In this document: positions 6,684 through 15,751 of the stretch, piece after piece
Layout: every line of letters begins with the position of its first letter
Position numbering within the stretch: position 1 is the first letter of the stretch
Program-made: the position numbers and the translations under genes
Assembly: GCA_944332815.1 (NCBI GenBank)
Contig: CALVKQ010000004.1
Coordinates: 1-64,000 of the forward strand
Source of the DNA: an uncultured Clostridia bacterium
GTDB lineage: Bacteria > Bacillota > Clostridia > Christensenellales > CAG-917
DNA length: 64,000 nucleotides
Reading direction: 5' to 3'
The notes under the pieces: model-generated
Databases searched by the model: none
The model's input: the letters and a program-made list of their open reading frames with translations, nothing else
Told to the model about the DNA's origin: nothing

Positions 6684-9600
6684 ATGAGAAAATGTGGGAA
6701 ATTCGTACTTTTGCTTCTCCTTGTCATCATGACGATAGCGGTGCTTGCCGCCTGTAACGGGGAGGAAGGCGCTCAGACGGGCGTCAACGGGAACACCCCG
6801 GGGGGCGGCACGCCCGGCAAAGAGGAGATCGTCACCAAACCTTACGGGTTGTGGTTCGATCTGCCTAACGGCGACACTTTCTCGGTCGGGGAGTTCGACC
6901 TCGCGACCGACGTGGTGGGTTACGTGCTGATGCAGACGGGCTCCGCTAGCCCCATCAAGTCCACGGAAACCAGGTTCACCCTCACTTCCGACATGATCGC
7001 CGAGGAGGACCGTGACAAACTCAACGGTCCGTACGACGGCAAGATCAACGTGACTTACACTTACAAGGACACCACGCTCACCGGCTTTTTCAACATAACT
7101 ATCAAGGCGCCTCAGGCAACTTTGGTCGACGTCACGGTGAAGCTTGGCGACGGCGCGTCCATGCGCGGCGGCGGAGCGACGGAAACCGAAACTCCCGGCG
7201 TGTGGACGATAAAGCTCACCGAGGGCGCGACTTATACTTATTCTTACTTTGTCACGAGATTTTTCGTGTCCGCTCCGGAAGGTAAGGCGATAGACCATTA
7301 CACTTACGGCGACGGCACGGTGTTCGACGCCGGCAATTCCCTGACGGTGACCGCCGGGATGACGCTGGAAGCCGTTTACACCTCCACCGTCGTGGACGTC
7401 GTGTACGACCTCAACGCGCCTGTCGACGCTTGGGCAGAGGGCAGCGCTCCCACCGCTCCCGACACCGAAAGCGTTTCCGTGAACGGTTATCTCGCAGGCG
7501 CAGGCAACGTCCAGCGTTACGCGAGCGACAAATACACTTTCATAGGCTGGTTCACCGAGAAATACGAACTCGACGGGGCTTACGATCCCACCGCGAAGTG
7601 GAACACCAACAAGAAGTTCAAGGATCAGAGCGACGTGCGCGACACTCTCTACCTTTACGGTATGTGGCTCACCAAGTCCGCCACCGTTTCCTTCGACCTG
7701 GCGCGCGGCACACTGGTGAGTTCCCTGGAAGGGATAGACGGGCTGACCTCCGCGGAGGATATGCAGGCGCTCGCTTCCGCGTCCTATACGGCGTCTTACT
7801 CTGATGAGGGCAGGATAGATTCCCTCTCCGTCAACGGCATCAAGTACGGCACCACTTTGGCGGACTACAAGCTCTCCATCGCTCTGACCGAAGGGGCGGC
7901 GGAAGTCACCGTCGCGCTCAAAGATATCGCGAAACTGCTCACCAAGGGCGGCGCGTATGTGTGCGGCGGTCTTTGGACGGACGCCGCGCATAACAACGAC
8001 GCGCTGGCACATGTCATGAACAGCGACCGCGTGACCGTCTATGTCGGATGGGATATGGTGTCCGACGACATCGACGAGGATTATTACACCGCGACTTTCC
8101 GCTTTGTGCTCAAACCCGACAACACCTGGTCCATAGGCAGGATAGACGACAGCGCGGAGATACTTTACATCCCCGGCGAGTACAGGGGTCTGCCCGTGAC
8201 CGAGATCGCGAGCAGCGCGTTCAGCGGCATGTCCGGCATCACCCGAGTGGACTTCTCCGCCGCGAATAATCTGGTCAAGATAGGAGCAAGCGCTTTCTAT
8301 GCCTGCACCTCGCTGGTGGACATCACCGGCACGGAAGGGCTGACCTCGCTCACCACCGTGGGTGCGGAAGCGTTCAACGGCACCGCGTATATGAACAATG
8401 CCGCAAGCGGCAACACGGATGTGACGTTCGGCGGAGTGCTGGTGAGATACAGGGGGCAGTACGGCACGGATAACGTGGACATGAGCGCCGCGCCTTACCG
8501 TTACATAGCCTCCGGTGCGTTTGCCGATTTCGGCAGCATTTTGCAGACGGTGAAGCTGCCCGACGGGCTCAAAGGCATCGAAAACGACGCTTTCAGGAAC
8601 TCCTCCGTCACCTCCGTCACCTCCGACGGCACGGAGATCGACCACATAGGAGCGGACGCGTTCGACGGTTCCGTCTTCATCCTGTCCGCAGTGGACGACA
8701 TCATCATCGGCAACGTGCTCTATCTGGCGGCGAACCCGGCGCAGGGTTCCGACGGTACGGTCACCGTTCCCGCGAACGTCACTGTCATCGCGGAACAGGC
8801 GTTTGCAGGCGCGACCAGGATAAGCAACGTCGTGTTTGAAAACGAGGAGGGTATACGCGCCATAGGCAGGCGCGCGTTCAGGGGCACACCTTACGCAAAC
8901 AACGCGAAGGACGGCTTCGTGATAGTCAACGGCATCCTCGCAAGTTATCAGGGCGGCGAGTCCACGGTGGTCGTGCCCGACGAAGTGGAATACGTCGCGC
9001 CGTATGCCTTCGGCAGCGGAGTGCGCAATGTGGTTTTCCGCGCCACGTCCGAACTCAAAGGGTTGTCCGACTACGCCTTTGCGGACGCGACCTCCCTTTC
9101 CAGAGTGGCGATCTATAAGGACGACCTCTCCCTCCTCACCCTCGAGCTCGCGCCCAACGCGTTCACTAACGGGACGGGCACCTCTCTTGCAAGTTCGGGT
9201 ATGCAGCTGTACCTCGACAGCGAACTGCGCGATCAGATCGCCGAGAAGGGCGGCACGCTGCTTTATTTGCAGTCGGTGGGCAAGATAGTCGATTCGAGTT
9301 ATGCGTCGGAGTCCCAGGTCATACCCAATCCCGACATCTTCGTGCTCGATTACGTTGCGGCGCAGGACGGCACTTTCGGTGTGGAGGAACTGGCGGAGGC
9401 GTGGGGCGGCACCGTCGTTTACGGTGAGGACAGTCAGCCCGTGTCCGTCACCGTCGAGGACGGCATCTCCGTCACTCGCGACGGCATGACCGTCGGCGAG
9501 GACTTCTCCATCCCCGTGTCTTACCTCATGGAGAGCCTTGCCGGAGTGACGTTCACGGACAAGAACCAGATGGCGCGAGGAGTCGCACAGTTCGTCTATG

Positions 9601-11876
9601 ACGGCAATCCCTTCCCCTTCACCTACGTGGTCCACGCCGCGATAGACGAGGCGACTTTCAAGCCCGACGACACTTACTCCTTTGACAGCAGCGACAGGTT
9701 GGTGTTCTACACCACCCAGGAGAGCATGGACACCTCCGGCGTGCTGAAATACACCTATAAGCAGCTCCTGATAGACGGCAAGACGGAACAGGGCGCAGCC
9801 GGCGTCACCGGCGAAGTGCCGCTCTCTTCCGAGAACGTGACCGTGACGGGCTACACCGCGATCGTCGGCGAATACGGCGTCGCAAGCGGCGACGCGCTCA
9901 CCGTCACTTACGATTACTACGGCAAAGTTTACGAAAAGAAGTTCGACTTCGTGGTCAGGACTCCGCGCGTCATAGCGCTCAGGCAGACTTCCACGGCGGT
10001 GCTTGCCGCCGGGTCCGCGCCGAGCGGCTATTACGGCGATATAACCTTCGAGGCGATATATGACGACGGGCTCGTGGTGGAGGAAACTCTGGAAGCCGCC
10101 ACCATCACCCACGTCAACGGCAGCCTCGCGAGCGACCTCTACACCGCCGAACCCGGCGTCTACACCGCGAACATCGAGTACCGCGTGATAGGTTCCGGCA
10201 GTGTGGCGCAGACGGGGACCATCGTCTATGCGGTGGAACTCGTGCCTATTTATGACCTGTACACCTTCGAGTACACGCCCTATCCCGACGGGCCGAAGGA
10301 CGGTGTGACGGGCACGGCGACCATAGTTTCGGCGTCCGGCAACAGGGAGATGTACGTGCTGCCCACCACCACCGTCAATCCCGAAGACGACGGCACTTAC
10401 ACCGTGACGGCGATAGGGGACAACATGTTCAAGGGCAAGACCGCACTCACCACAGTGTACATTCCGCCCACGGTCACGAGCATAGGCAACGGCGCATTCT
10501 CCGGCTGCACTTCGCTCACCGACCTGCTCGGCTTCGATTACGACACCGACGCGGCGGAGCATCCGGCGATAGACGCGTCCGATGTCAGGATATCCACCGA
10601 ACACCGCGAGGCGACCGTCGGCGTGGAGATCACCGGCATCAGCGACTACGCCCTCTCCGAGAGCGTCATAACCATCCCGTACGCCGTGGCGTACAACGAC
10701 GTCATGGGGCTTGAGAACCTCCGTCCCGAGGTGCTCGCCCTCTACACCTCCGACGCGGTCATAACCGTCACCTACACGCTGCGCTTCGCTCCGGCGGAAG
10801 GCGCTGTGGACGGCATCAAAGCCAAACTCGCCGATTACGCCGGAACGGTGCGTATCCCGGCGGTGAGCGGCGTCGTGGTGGAGGAGTTTGCGGAACTTTA
10901 TGCGGCGCTGGACGGCGTCGTGAATGTGGAACTGTATGAGGCGGAAGCGCTCGGCATGGCGGCGCTCGTCGGCAGGATAGAGATGAGCGAACCCGCGATG
11001 GCGGAACTCGAATATACGTCCAGGACGGGCACGGTCATCGTTGTGGGAGCTGCCCAAGCGAACGGCGATATAATGTACATCCCCAAGACCGTCACCGCGC
11101 AGTTCAACAGCGAAGGAGGACTGGTCACGGACGGCGTCAACGTCGATTCCGAGGGCACCTACACCGTCACCGCGCTGGACAAAGACGTGCTCGCGGCAGC
11201 AAGGGATATCACGGCGGTCTATCTCCCCGACACCGTCATCAGCCTTGCCGGCGACAGCCTGGACGACGTGTTCGACAGCACCGGCGCGACCGCTTTCTCC
11301 GCAAGAGTGTATATGTACTCGGATGTGAGTTCTCTGCTCCGTCCGCACACCGCAGGCGTCTCCAATGAGCCATTCCCCGAGAACGTGACTTACATCGGGG
11401 CGGAAGCCTTCATGGATTGCCGTCAGCTTGATGTGGACTTCTCCACCGCGGTCAACGTCACCGAGATAGGCGCAAGGGCGTTCATGAACTGCTACGCGTT
11501 GAGCGAGTTCGTGCTCGGACGCGGCGCGATGCTCACGGACATCGGCAGTCAGGCGTTCATGCAGAGCGGCGTCACGCTGGTTGACCTCTCCGCAGCCACA
11601 AAACTCGACCTCGGCTACGACAGCGTGTTCGACAGCTGCGCGTCCCTCACCACTCTCGTGCTTCCCGACGAGCTCACGCAGATAGGTGCGCGTGCCTTCT
11701 ACGGCTGCGAAGCGCTGCAATACGTGTCCTTCGACGGCGACGGCAAGAACCTCACTTATATCGGAGCGGCGGCGTTCTACTCTTGCGCGTTCGACAGCGC
11801 GAAGATCACCGACCATGCGGCGGACGGCTGTGTGACGGCGGTCGATGCGTTTGAAAACTGCAAGCCGCTTGCGTGA
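6684..11876 (+). CDS. Giant leucine-rich-repeat (BspA-type) lipoprotein
   Basis: This 1730-residue protein is predicted to be anchored outside the membrane. Residues 1-24 form a lipoprotein signal (basic MRKCGK, hydrophobic core, lipobox LAAC with Cys24). A Listeria/Bacteroides-type repeat domain follows (FIGWFTEKYEL...LYGMW, about residues 235-330). TpLRR/LRR_5 units come next, recognised by IGASAFYACTSL, IGRRAFRGT, IGNGAFSGCTSL and IGARAFYGCEAL. Immunoglobulin-like strand-rich regions separate LRR blocks, and the protein ends in an LRR block. Such proteins often bind host or matrix ligands; the ligand here is unknown. A GGAGG site precedes the ATG and a terminator follows. Confidence 0.9.
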   Translation: MRKCGKFVLLLLLVIMTIAVLAACNGEEGAQTGVNGNTPGGGTPGKEEIVTKPYGLWFDLPNGDTFSVGEFDLATDVVGYVLMQTGSASPIKSTETRFTLTSDMIAEEDRDKLNGPYDGKINVTYTYKDTTLTGFFNITIKAPQATLVDVTVKLGDGASMRGGGATETETPGVWTIKLTEGATYTYSYFVTRFFVSAPEGKAIDHYTYGDGTVFDAGNSLTVTAGMTLEAVYTSTVVDVVYDLNAPVDAWAEGSAPTAPDTESVSVNGYLAGAGNVQRYASDKYTFIGWFTEKYELDGAYDPTAKWNTNKKFKDQSDVRDTLYLYGMWLTKSATVSFDLARGTLVSSLEGIDGLTSAEDMQALASASYTASYSDEGRIDSLSVNGIKYGTTLADYKLSIALTEGAAEVTVALKDIAKLLTKGGAYVCGGLWTDAAHNNDALAHVMNSDRVTVYVGWDMVSDDIDEDYYTATFRFVLKPDNTWSIGRIDDSAEILYIPGEYRGLPVTEIASSAFSGMSGITRVDFSAANNLVKIGASAFYACTSLVDITGTEGLTSLTTVGAEAFNGTAYMNNAASGNTDVTFGGVLVRYRGQYGTDNVDMSAAPYRYIASGAFADFGSILQTVKLPDGLKGIENDAFRNSSVTSVTSDGTEIDHIGADAFDGSVFILSAVDDIIIGNVLYLAANPAQGSDGTVTVPANVTVIAEQAFAGATRISNVVFENEEGIRAIGRRAFRGTPYANNAKDGFVIVNGILASYQGGESTVVVPDEVEYVAPYAFGSGVRNVVFRATSELKGLSDYAFADATSLSRVAIYKDDLSLLTLELAPNAFTNGTGTSLASSGMQLYLDSELRDQIAEKGGTLLYLQSVGKIVDSSYASESQVIPNPDIFVLDYVAAQDGTFGVEELAEAWGGTVVYGEDSQPVSVTVEDGISVTRDGMTVGEDFSIPVSYLMESLAGVTFTDKNQMARGVAQFVYDGNPFPFTYVVHAAIDEATFKPDDTYSFDSSDRLVFYTTQESMDTSGVLKYTYKQLLIDGKTEQGAAGVTGEVPLSSENVTVTGYTAIVGEYGVASGDALTVTYDYYGKVYEKKFDFVVRTPRVIALRQTSTAVLAAGSAPSGYYGDITFEAIYDDGLVVEETLEAATITHVNGSLASDLYTAEPGVYTANIEYRVIGSGSVAQTGTIVYAVELVPIYDLYTFEYTPYPDGPKDGVTGTATIVSASGNREMYVLPTTTVNPEDDGTYTVTAIGDNMFKGKTALTTVYIPPTVTSIGNGAFSGCTSLTDLLGFDYDTDAAEHPAIDASDVRISTEHREATVGVEITGISDYALSESVITIPYAVAYNDVMGLENLRPEVLALYTSDAVITVTYTLRFAPAEGAVDGIKAKLADYAGTVRIPAVSGVVVEEFAELYAALDGVVNVELYEAEALGMAALVGRIEMSEPAMAELEYTSRTGTVIVVGAAQANGDIMYIPKTVTAQFNSEGGLVTDGVNVDSEGTYTVTALDKDVLAAARDITAVYLPDTVISLAGDSLDDVFDSTGATAFSARVYMYSDVSSLLRPHTAGVSNEPFPENVTYIGAEAFMDCRQLDVDFSTAVNVTEIGARAFMNCYALSEFVLGRGAMLTDIGSQAFMQSGVTLVDLSAATKLDLGYDSVFDSCASLTTLVLPDELTQIGARAFYGCEALQYVSFDGDGKNLTYIGAAAFYSCAFDSAKITDHAADGCVTAVDAFENCKPLA

Positions 11877-11891
11877 TAACGGTCACCAAAA

Positions 11892-11925
11892 TCAAAAGCC
11901 CTCTGCTTCGGCAGAGGGCTTTTTG
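11892..11925 (+). terminator. Terminator of the LRR lipoprotein gene
   Basis: AAAAGCCCTCTGC-TTCG-GCAGAGGGCTTTTT is a strong hairpin with a UUCG tetraloop and T tail. Confidence 0.95.
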
Positions 11926-12037
11926 CATCACGGGAATGAGTGTGTGCGGAACTTCGCGCGCTTCGAGTCGCCTCGGGAGAGGACGTGAGAGCGCAGAGCA
12001 GATGTAAGGGCAATGGAGAGCGAACCCGGCATCTGCA

Positions 12038-12110
12038 AGGCGAATGACGCGGTTCAGACGGAAATCGGCGGCGCCGGAACGTGGTTTGTATTACCTCCGG
12101 TCAGGCACGA
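12038..12110. repeat. Short dispersed repeat, copy A
   Basis: GCAAGGCGAATGACGCGGTT and the following CAGACGGAAATCGGC closely match 62433-62467 (GGCGAATGGCGCGGTTCGGA..). A second similar block (GTATTACCTCCGGTCAGGCA versus GTATTATTCCGCTCCGGCAT) follows in both places. Confidence 0.55.
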
Positions 12111-12114
12111 TGAC

Positions 12115-12654
12115 TCAGCCGCCGAATATGCTGTTCCCCGATGAGTCGATGCCCACTATCACGGGCATATCCTTAACGGTCAGTCTGCGCACCGCTTCCG
12201 TGCCCAGGTCGTCGTATGCCGCGACGCTCACGGAGGTAATCGCCTTGGCGTACAGCGCGCCTGCGCCTCCTATCGCGCAAAGATACAGAGCTCCGTTGCG
12301 CTTGATGGCGTCGTAGACGGCAGGGGAGCGATCCCCTTTGCCGATGGTGGCGCGCACGCCGCAGTCGTAAAGCGTTGGAGCATAGGCATCCATGCGGTAG
12401 GAAGTGGTTGGACCTGCCCCAGTCGGTCTGCCGTCTGCGGCAAAGCAGGGTCCGACGTAGAAGATACTTTCTCCCGTAAGTTCCACGGGGAGGGCGCCGC
12501 CCGAGAGCAGCTGCTCGTACATGCGCTTGTGCGCGGCGTCGCGCGCGGTGTAAAGTTCACCCGAAAGCAACAGTCTGTCGCCTGCGCGGAGCGCCTTGGC
12601 GGCTGCCGGAGAGATGGGGAGTTCGATACGTATAAAATCCTTATTGTTTGACAT
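12115..12654 (-). CDS. Class I fumarate hydratase, beta (C-terminal) subunit
   Basis: This 179-residue protein is the smaller subunit of the oxygen-sensitive [4Fe-4S] fumarase (fumarate to malate; the family also includes L(+)-tartrate dehydratase). Landmarks are AGDRLLLSGELYTARDAAHKR, FYVGPCFA, GAGPTTSYRMDAYAP and IGKGDRS. The ATG at 12654 lies 50 bp after the alpha-subunit stop, so the two form an operon. Longer frames run back into the alpha gene and are rejected. Fumarase is favoured over tartrate dehydratase because malic enzyme is adjacent. Confidence 0.9.
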   Translation of the reverse strand: MSNNKDFIRIELPISPAAAKALRAGDRLLLSGELYTARDAAHKRMYEQLLSGGALPVELTGESIFYVGPCFAADGRPTGAGPTTSYRMDAYAPTLYDCGVRATIGKGDRSPAVYDAIKRNGALYLCAIGGAGALYAKAITSVSVAAYDDLGTEAVRRLTVKDMPVIVGIDSSGNSIFGG

Positions 12655-12704
12655 AATGCGAGTTTTATATTGCGGTTTCAGCAAATCAAGTGCTTTTTGT
12701 GTGT

Positions 12705-13541
12705 TTACAGGTCGATATGCGAGTGGCGCATAGCGTTGCATTGGACGTTCACCGCGACGGGCAGCGAGGCTATGTGCGTGGGGAATTTTCCGCAATGCAC
12801 CGCAAGGGCGGTGGTGTCCCCTCCGAAGCCTTGTGCGCCTATCCCCAGCGCGTTGATGCGGTCAAGGCACCTCTGTTCCAAGGCGGCAAGTTCGGGGTCG
12901 GGGGAGGGCTCTCCCACGGGACGGAGCAACTGGCGTTTGGCGGTTTCCATCGCCTTTTCCGCCGTGCCGCCTATCCCCACTCCCACCACGACGGGAGGGC
13001 AGGGGTTGGCGCCTGCCAGCCGTACTGCTTCCACTATGCTGTCTTCCACTCCGAGTATGCCTGCGGAGGGCGTGAGCATGAACAGCCGCGTCATGTTCTC
13101 GCTGCCGAAACCTTTGGGCAGGAAGTCCAGCGAGAGCCCATCTCCCTCCGTCAGCTCGATGTGTACGATGGCAGGGGTGTTGTCCTTGGTGTTGACGCGC
13201 GTCAAAGGGTCGAGCACGCTGGCGCGCCAGCCGCATTCGGCGTAACCTTTGCGCACGCCTTCGTTTATCGCGTCGTTGAGCAGTCCGCCCGTGATGTGCA
13301 CGTCCTGACCCAGTGCGACGTAAAACACCGCCATGCCCGTATCCTGGCAGAGGGCAAGCCCTTCCCGTTCGGCGGTTTCGGCGTTTTCGAGGAGGGTGGA
13401 CAGCGCAAACCGCGCCGCGTCGCTGCGCTCGCGCGCAAGACAGGCGGCGAGCGCTTTTTTGCCCGATGGGGTGAGTCTGCCGCACGCCTTTACCAGGGTG
13501 CGCACTGCTTCGGTGATGTCGGTGGCTGTTATCTCTCTCAT
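12705..13541 (-). CDS. Class I fumarate hydratase, alpha (N-terminal) subunit
   Basis: This 278-residue iron-sulfur subunit pairs with the beta subunit immediately downstream. ALCQDTGMAVFYVALG carries the first cluster cysteine; NPCPPVVVGVGIGGTAEKAM and IGAQGFGGDTTALAVHC are further family blocks with conserved cysteines. The start at 13541 (MREITATD) fits the family. The operon is divergent from malic enzyme with 90 bp between start codons, so fumarate, malate and pyruvate interconversion may share control. Confidence 0.93.
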   Translation of the reverse strand: MREITATDITEAVRTLVKACGRLTPSGKKALAACLARERSDAARFALSTLLENAETAEREGLALCQDTGMAVFYVALGQDVHITGGLLNDAINEGVRKGYAECGWRASVLDPLTRVNTKDNTPAIVHIELTEGDGLSLDFLPKGFGSENMTRLFMLTPSAGILGVEDSIVEAVRLAGANPCPPVVVGVGIGGTAEKAMETAKRQLLRPVGEPSPDPELAALEQRCLDRINALGIGAQGFGGDTTALAVHCGKFPTHIASLPVAVNVQCNAMRHSHIDL

Positions 13542-13631
13542 GAGCAGATTATAGCTCTCTCCGCCGCGTTTTTCAAGTTTTAGTGAGGTACTCGCTTGAT
13601 TTATGCGCGCAACTATATTAATCTTATTTGT

Positions 13632-14819
13632 ATGGATCACATGAAAGAATCTTTGAAGAAGCATTACGAATGGAAGGGCAAGCTGGAAGTTTCCTCCCGT
13701 GTCAGGACGGACTCCAAGGAGGCGCTTTCTCTCGCGTACACCCCGGGCGTGGCTGCGCCCTGCCTTGCGATAGCGGAGGACGAGAGCAAGGTCTATGAGC
13801 TCACGCGCAAATGGAACAGCGTGGCGGTCGTGACCGACGGCAGCGCGGTGCTCGGGCTCGGCAACATAGGTCCGCTCGCAGGTATGCCCGTCATGGAAGG
13901 GAAGTGTGTGTTGTTCAAGGAGTTCGCAGGCGTGGACGCCGTCCCCGTGTGTCTTGCCACGCAGGATACGGAGGAGATTATCGCCACGGTGAAGAACATA
14001 GCCCCCACTTACGGCGGCATAAACCTTGAAGACATTTCCGCCCCCAGATGTTTTGAGATAGAGCGCAGGCTCAAAGCGGAGTGCGACATCCCCGTCTTCC
14101 ACGACGACCAGCACGGCACGGCGATAGTTTTGGCTGCCGCGCTCGAAAACGCGCTTAAAGTGGTCGAAAAGGAGCTTTCAACTGCGCGTTTGGTGATAAA
14201 CGGCGCAGGCAGCGCAGGCATAGCCATCACGGAGTTTTTGTTGGCTATGGGCGCGCGCGATATAGTTGTGTGCGACAGGGCAGGGGTGCTTTCGGAGGAC
14301 GAGGCGGTCTTCAATCCTGCGCAGGCGGCCCTTGCAGGAAGGACGAATCCGCGCGGCGTCAGGGGGACGCTCGCGGACGCGGTGCGCGGAGCGGACGTGT
14401 TTATCGGCGTCAGTGCAAAGGGCGTCCTTTCGCAGGATATGGTGCGCTCCATGGCAAAGGACGCGGTGGTCTTCGCGATGGCGAACCCTTCCCCCGAGAT
14501 AGAGCCCGAACTCGCGCTTGCGGCAGGGGCGCGCATCGTGGCGACGGGCAGGAGCGATCATCCCAACCAGATCAATAACGTCCTGGCGTTCCCCGGCATA
14601 TTCCGCGGCGCGTTGGACGCTCGGGCGAGCGACATCAACGACGAGATGCAGATCGCTGCCGTGCACGCGCTCGCGGCGCTTATAGGCGACGACGAGAGAG
14701 GGGAGCAGTGCATACTTCCTGCGGCGTTCGACCCCAGAGTCGCGCCTGCCGTCGCAAGTGCGGTCAGGGAGGCTGCGGTGAAGAGCGGTGTCGCGCGCAT
14801 CAGTCCCGCGGAAAAGTAA
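13632..14819 (+). CDS. NAD(P)-dependent malic enzyme
   Basis: This 395-residue protein catalyses oxidative decarboxylation of malate to pyruvate. It has the short bacterial form: YTPGVAAPCLAIAED near the N-terminus, the metal/substrate site FHDDQHGTAIV, the Rossmann loop INGAGSAGIAI, and ATGRSDHPNQINNVLAFPGIFRGALD. An alternative start is ATG 13641. It is transcribed away from the fumarase operon. The coenzyme preference cannot be read with confidence. Confidence 0.96.
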   Translation: MDHMKESLKKHYEWKGKLEVSSRVRTDSKEALSLAYTPGVAAPCLAIAEDESKVYELTRKWNSVAVVTDGSAVLGLGNIGPLAGMPVMEGKCVLFKEFAGVDAVPVCLATQDTEEIIATVKNIAPTYGGINLEDISAPRCFEIERRLKAECDIPVFHDDQHGTAIVLAAALENALKVVEKELSTARLVINGAGSAGIAITEFLLAMGARDIVVCDRAGVLSEDEAVFNPAQAALAGRTNPRGVRGTLADAVRGADVFIGVSAKGVLSQDMVRSMAKDAVVFAMANPSPEIEPELALAAGARIVATGRSDHPNQINNVLAFPGIFRGALDARASDINDEMQIAAVHALAALIGDDERGEQCILPAAFDPRVAPAVASAVREAAVKSGVARISPAEK

Positions 14820-14838
14820 ACGGAAGGACACCGACAAG

Positions 14839-14867
14839 GCGGACCGCAGCGCGGTCCGCTTCTTTTT
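14839..14867 (+). terminator. Malic enzyme terminator
   Basis: GCGGACCGC-AGC-GCGGTCCGC is followed by TTCTTTTTT. Confidence 0.94.
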
Positions 14868-14900
14868 TGCGTTAAAGTCCGACTAAATAAAAATGCGCCG

Positions 14901-14929
14901 TTGACAGCGACGGCAAACGGGCATACAAT
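14901..14929 (+). promoter_or_regulatory. Promoter of the riboswitch-controlled gene
   Basis: TTGACA (14901-14906), a 17-bp spacer and TACAAT (14924-14929) lie about 10 bp upstream of the aptamer. Confidence 0.88.
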
Positions 14930-14939
14930 CAAAGCACGA

Positions 14940-15066
14940 TATTCTTTGGGTGGGTTTTGACCCAACCGGCGGTAATGCCGCTTCATGCGGACGAGTCCGA
15001 CAGCCCCATCAGCCGATACGGTGAGATCCCGTAACCGCCTGTAAAGTCAGATTGGGAGAGGATAGC
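14940..15066 (+). promoter_or_regulatory. FMN-type (RFN) riboswitch aptamer, divergent
   Basis: The order of conserved blocks matches the RFN element. GGGTGGGTTTTGACCCAACC is the first hairpin, ending in ACCGGCGGTAATGCC, then GCCGCTTCATGCGGAC, GAGTCCGACAGCC and ACGGTGAGATCCCGT, then TGTAAAGTCAGATTGGGAGAG. The closing stem P1 is TATTCTT pairing with GAGGATA. Several core bases differ from the usual sequence: GAGCCCGCGA-type becomes GAGTCCGACA, and AGTCTGGATGGGAGA-type becomes AGTCAGATTGGGAGA. It lies between a TTGACA promoter and an intrinsic terminator before an ECF S-component gene. Ligand identity is therefore open. Confidence 0.8.
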
Positions 15067-15071
15067 GCTCT

Positions 15072-15097
15072 CCTTTGCCGTTCGGCAAAGGTTTTTT
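15072..15097 (+). terminator. Riboswitch expression-platform terminator
   Basis: CCTTTGCCG-TT-CGGCAAAGG is followed by six T. It lies directly after the aptamer and before the coding region, which suggests ligand-dependent premature termination. GGAGAG (15055-15060) can pair with CTCTCC (15068-15073), a possible competing stem. Confidence 0.9.
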
Positions 15098-15126
15098 GTT
15101 CCCCTCCTCCGCCCTTCGGAGGTACT

Positions 15127-15744
15127 ATGGCAAAGAATGTTGACGGACACGGAAAAGGTTTTCCCACGCGGAAGCTGGTGTTCACCGCGCTCACGACGGC
15201 GCTCACCGTGGCGGCGACGGTGGTGCTGGGGTTCAGGACGGGGGACTTCTTTTTCAACTGCGGCGACACGGTGATCTTCGTCACCGCGGCGTTACTGGGG
15301 CCTGTCCCTGCGATGATAACGGGAGGGTTGGGCTCATTTTTCGCGGATCTTGCGGTCTATCCCGCGACGATGTTTTTCTCGCTGTTCATCAAAGGCGCGG
15401 AAGGGTTGGTGTGCGGACTGTTGATGAAATTGTTCCGCACCCACGACCGCGGCATAGTGCTCGCTCCCGTCACGGGAGGGGTGTCCATGGCGGTGGGCGG
15501 CGCGCTCATGATGTCGGGCTACTTTATATGCAATTCCTTCATATACGGCACGCCTGCCTCCGCGCTCGTGGCGTTGCCTGCCGACGCTGTGCAAGCCTCC
15601 GTTTCCGTGGCGCTCGCCTGCGTGCTGCTGTATGTGTTCCGTCTGGACGCGCTGCGCACAAAGTTCAGCCTCTTAGACGACGGGAAGTTCCGCACATTGC
15701 CTTACCGCCGGATACGTCGGGGTGAAGAAGTTTCGGGAGAGTGA
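15127..15744 (+). CDS. ECF transporter S component (vitamin-binding subunit)
   Basis: This 205-residue integral membrane protein has about six hydrophobic segments and belongs to the energy-coupling-factor S-component type. FNCGDTVIFVTAALLGPVPA, GGLGSFFADL and FIKGAEGLVCGLLMK are the family pattern. It would work with a shared EcfA/A'/T module, which is not in this window. The riboswitch upstream points to a flavin or flavin-like substrate, but the sequence is not obviously RibU. The start at 15127 follows GGAGGT; upstream frame extension covers the leader and is rejected. Confidence 0.88.
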   Translation: MAKNVDGHGKGFPTRKLVFTALTTALTVAATVVLGFRTGDFFFNCGDTVIFVTAALLGPVPAMITGGLGSFFADLAVYPATMFFSLFIKGAEGLVCGLLMKLFRTHDRGIVLAPVTGGVSMAVGGALMMSGYFICNSFIYGTPASALVALPADAVQASVSVALACVLLYVFRLDALRTKFSLLDDGKFRTLPYRRIRRGEEVSGE

Positions 15745-15751
15745 CGGGGAG

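Noticed and set aside
6657..11816. A 1719-codon open frame on the minus strand opposite the LRR lipoprotein
   Set aside because: It mirrors the real gene's codon bias (GC-rich third positions make the opposite strand stop-free). It lacks a ribosome binding site, its composition is Arg/His/Val-rich, and it shows no family motif.
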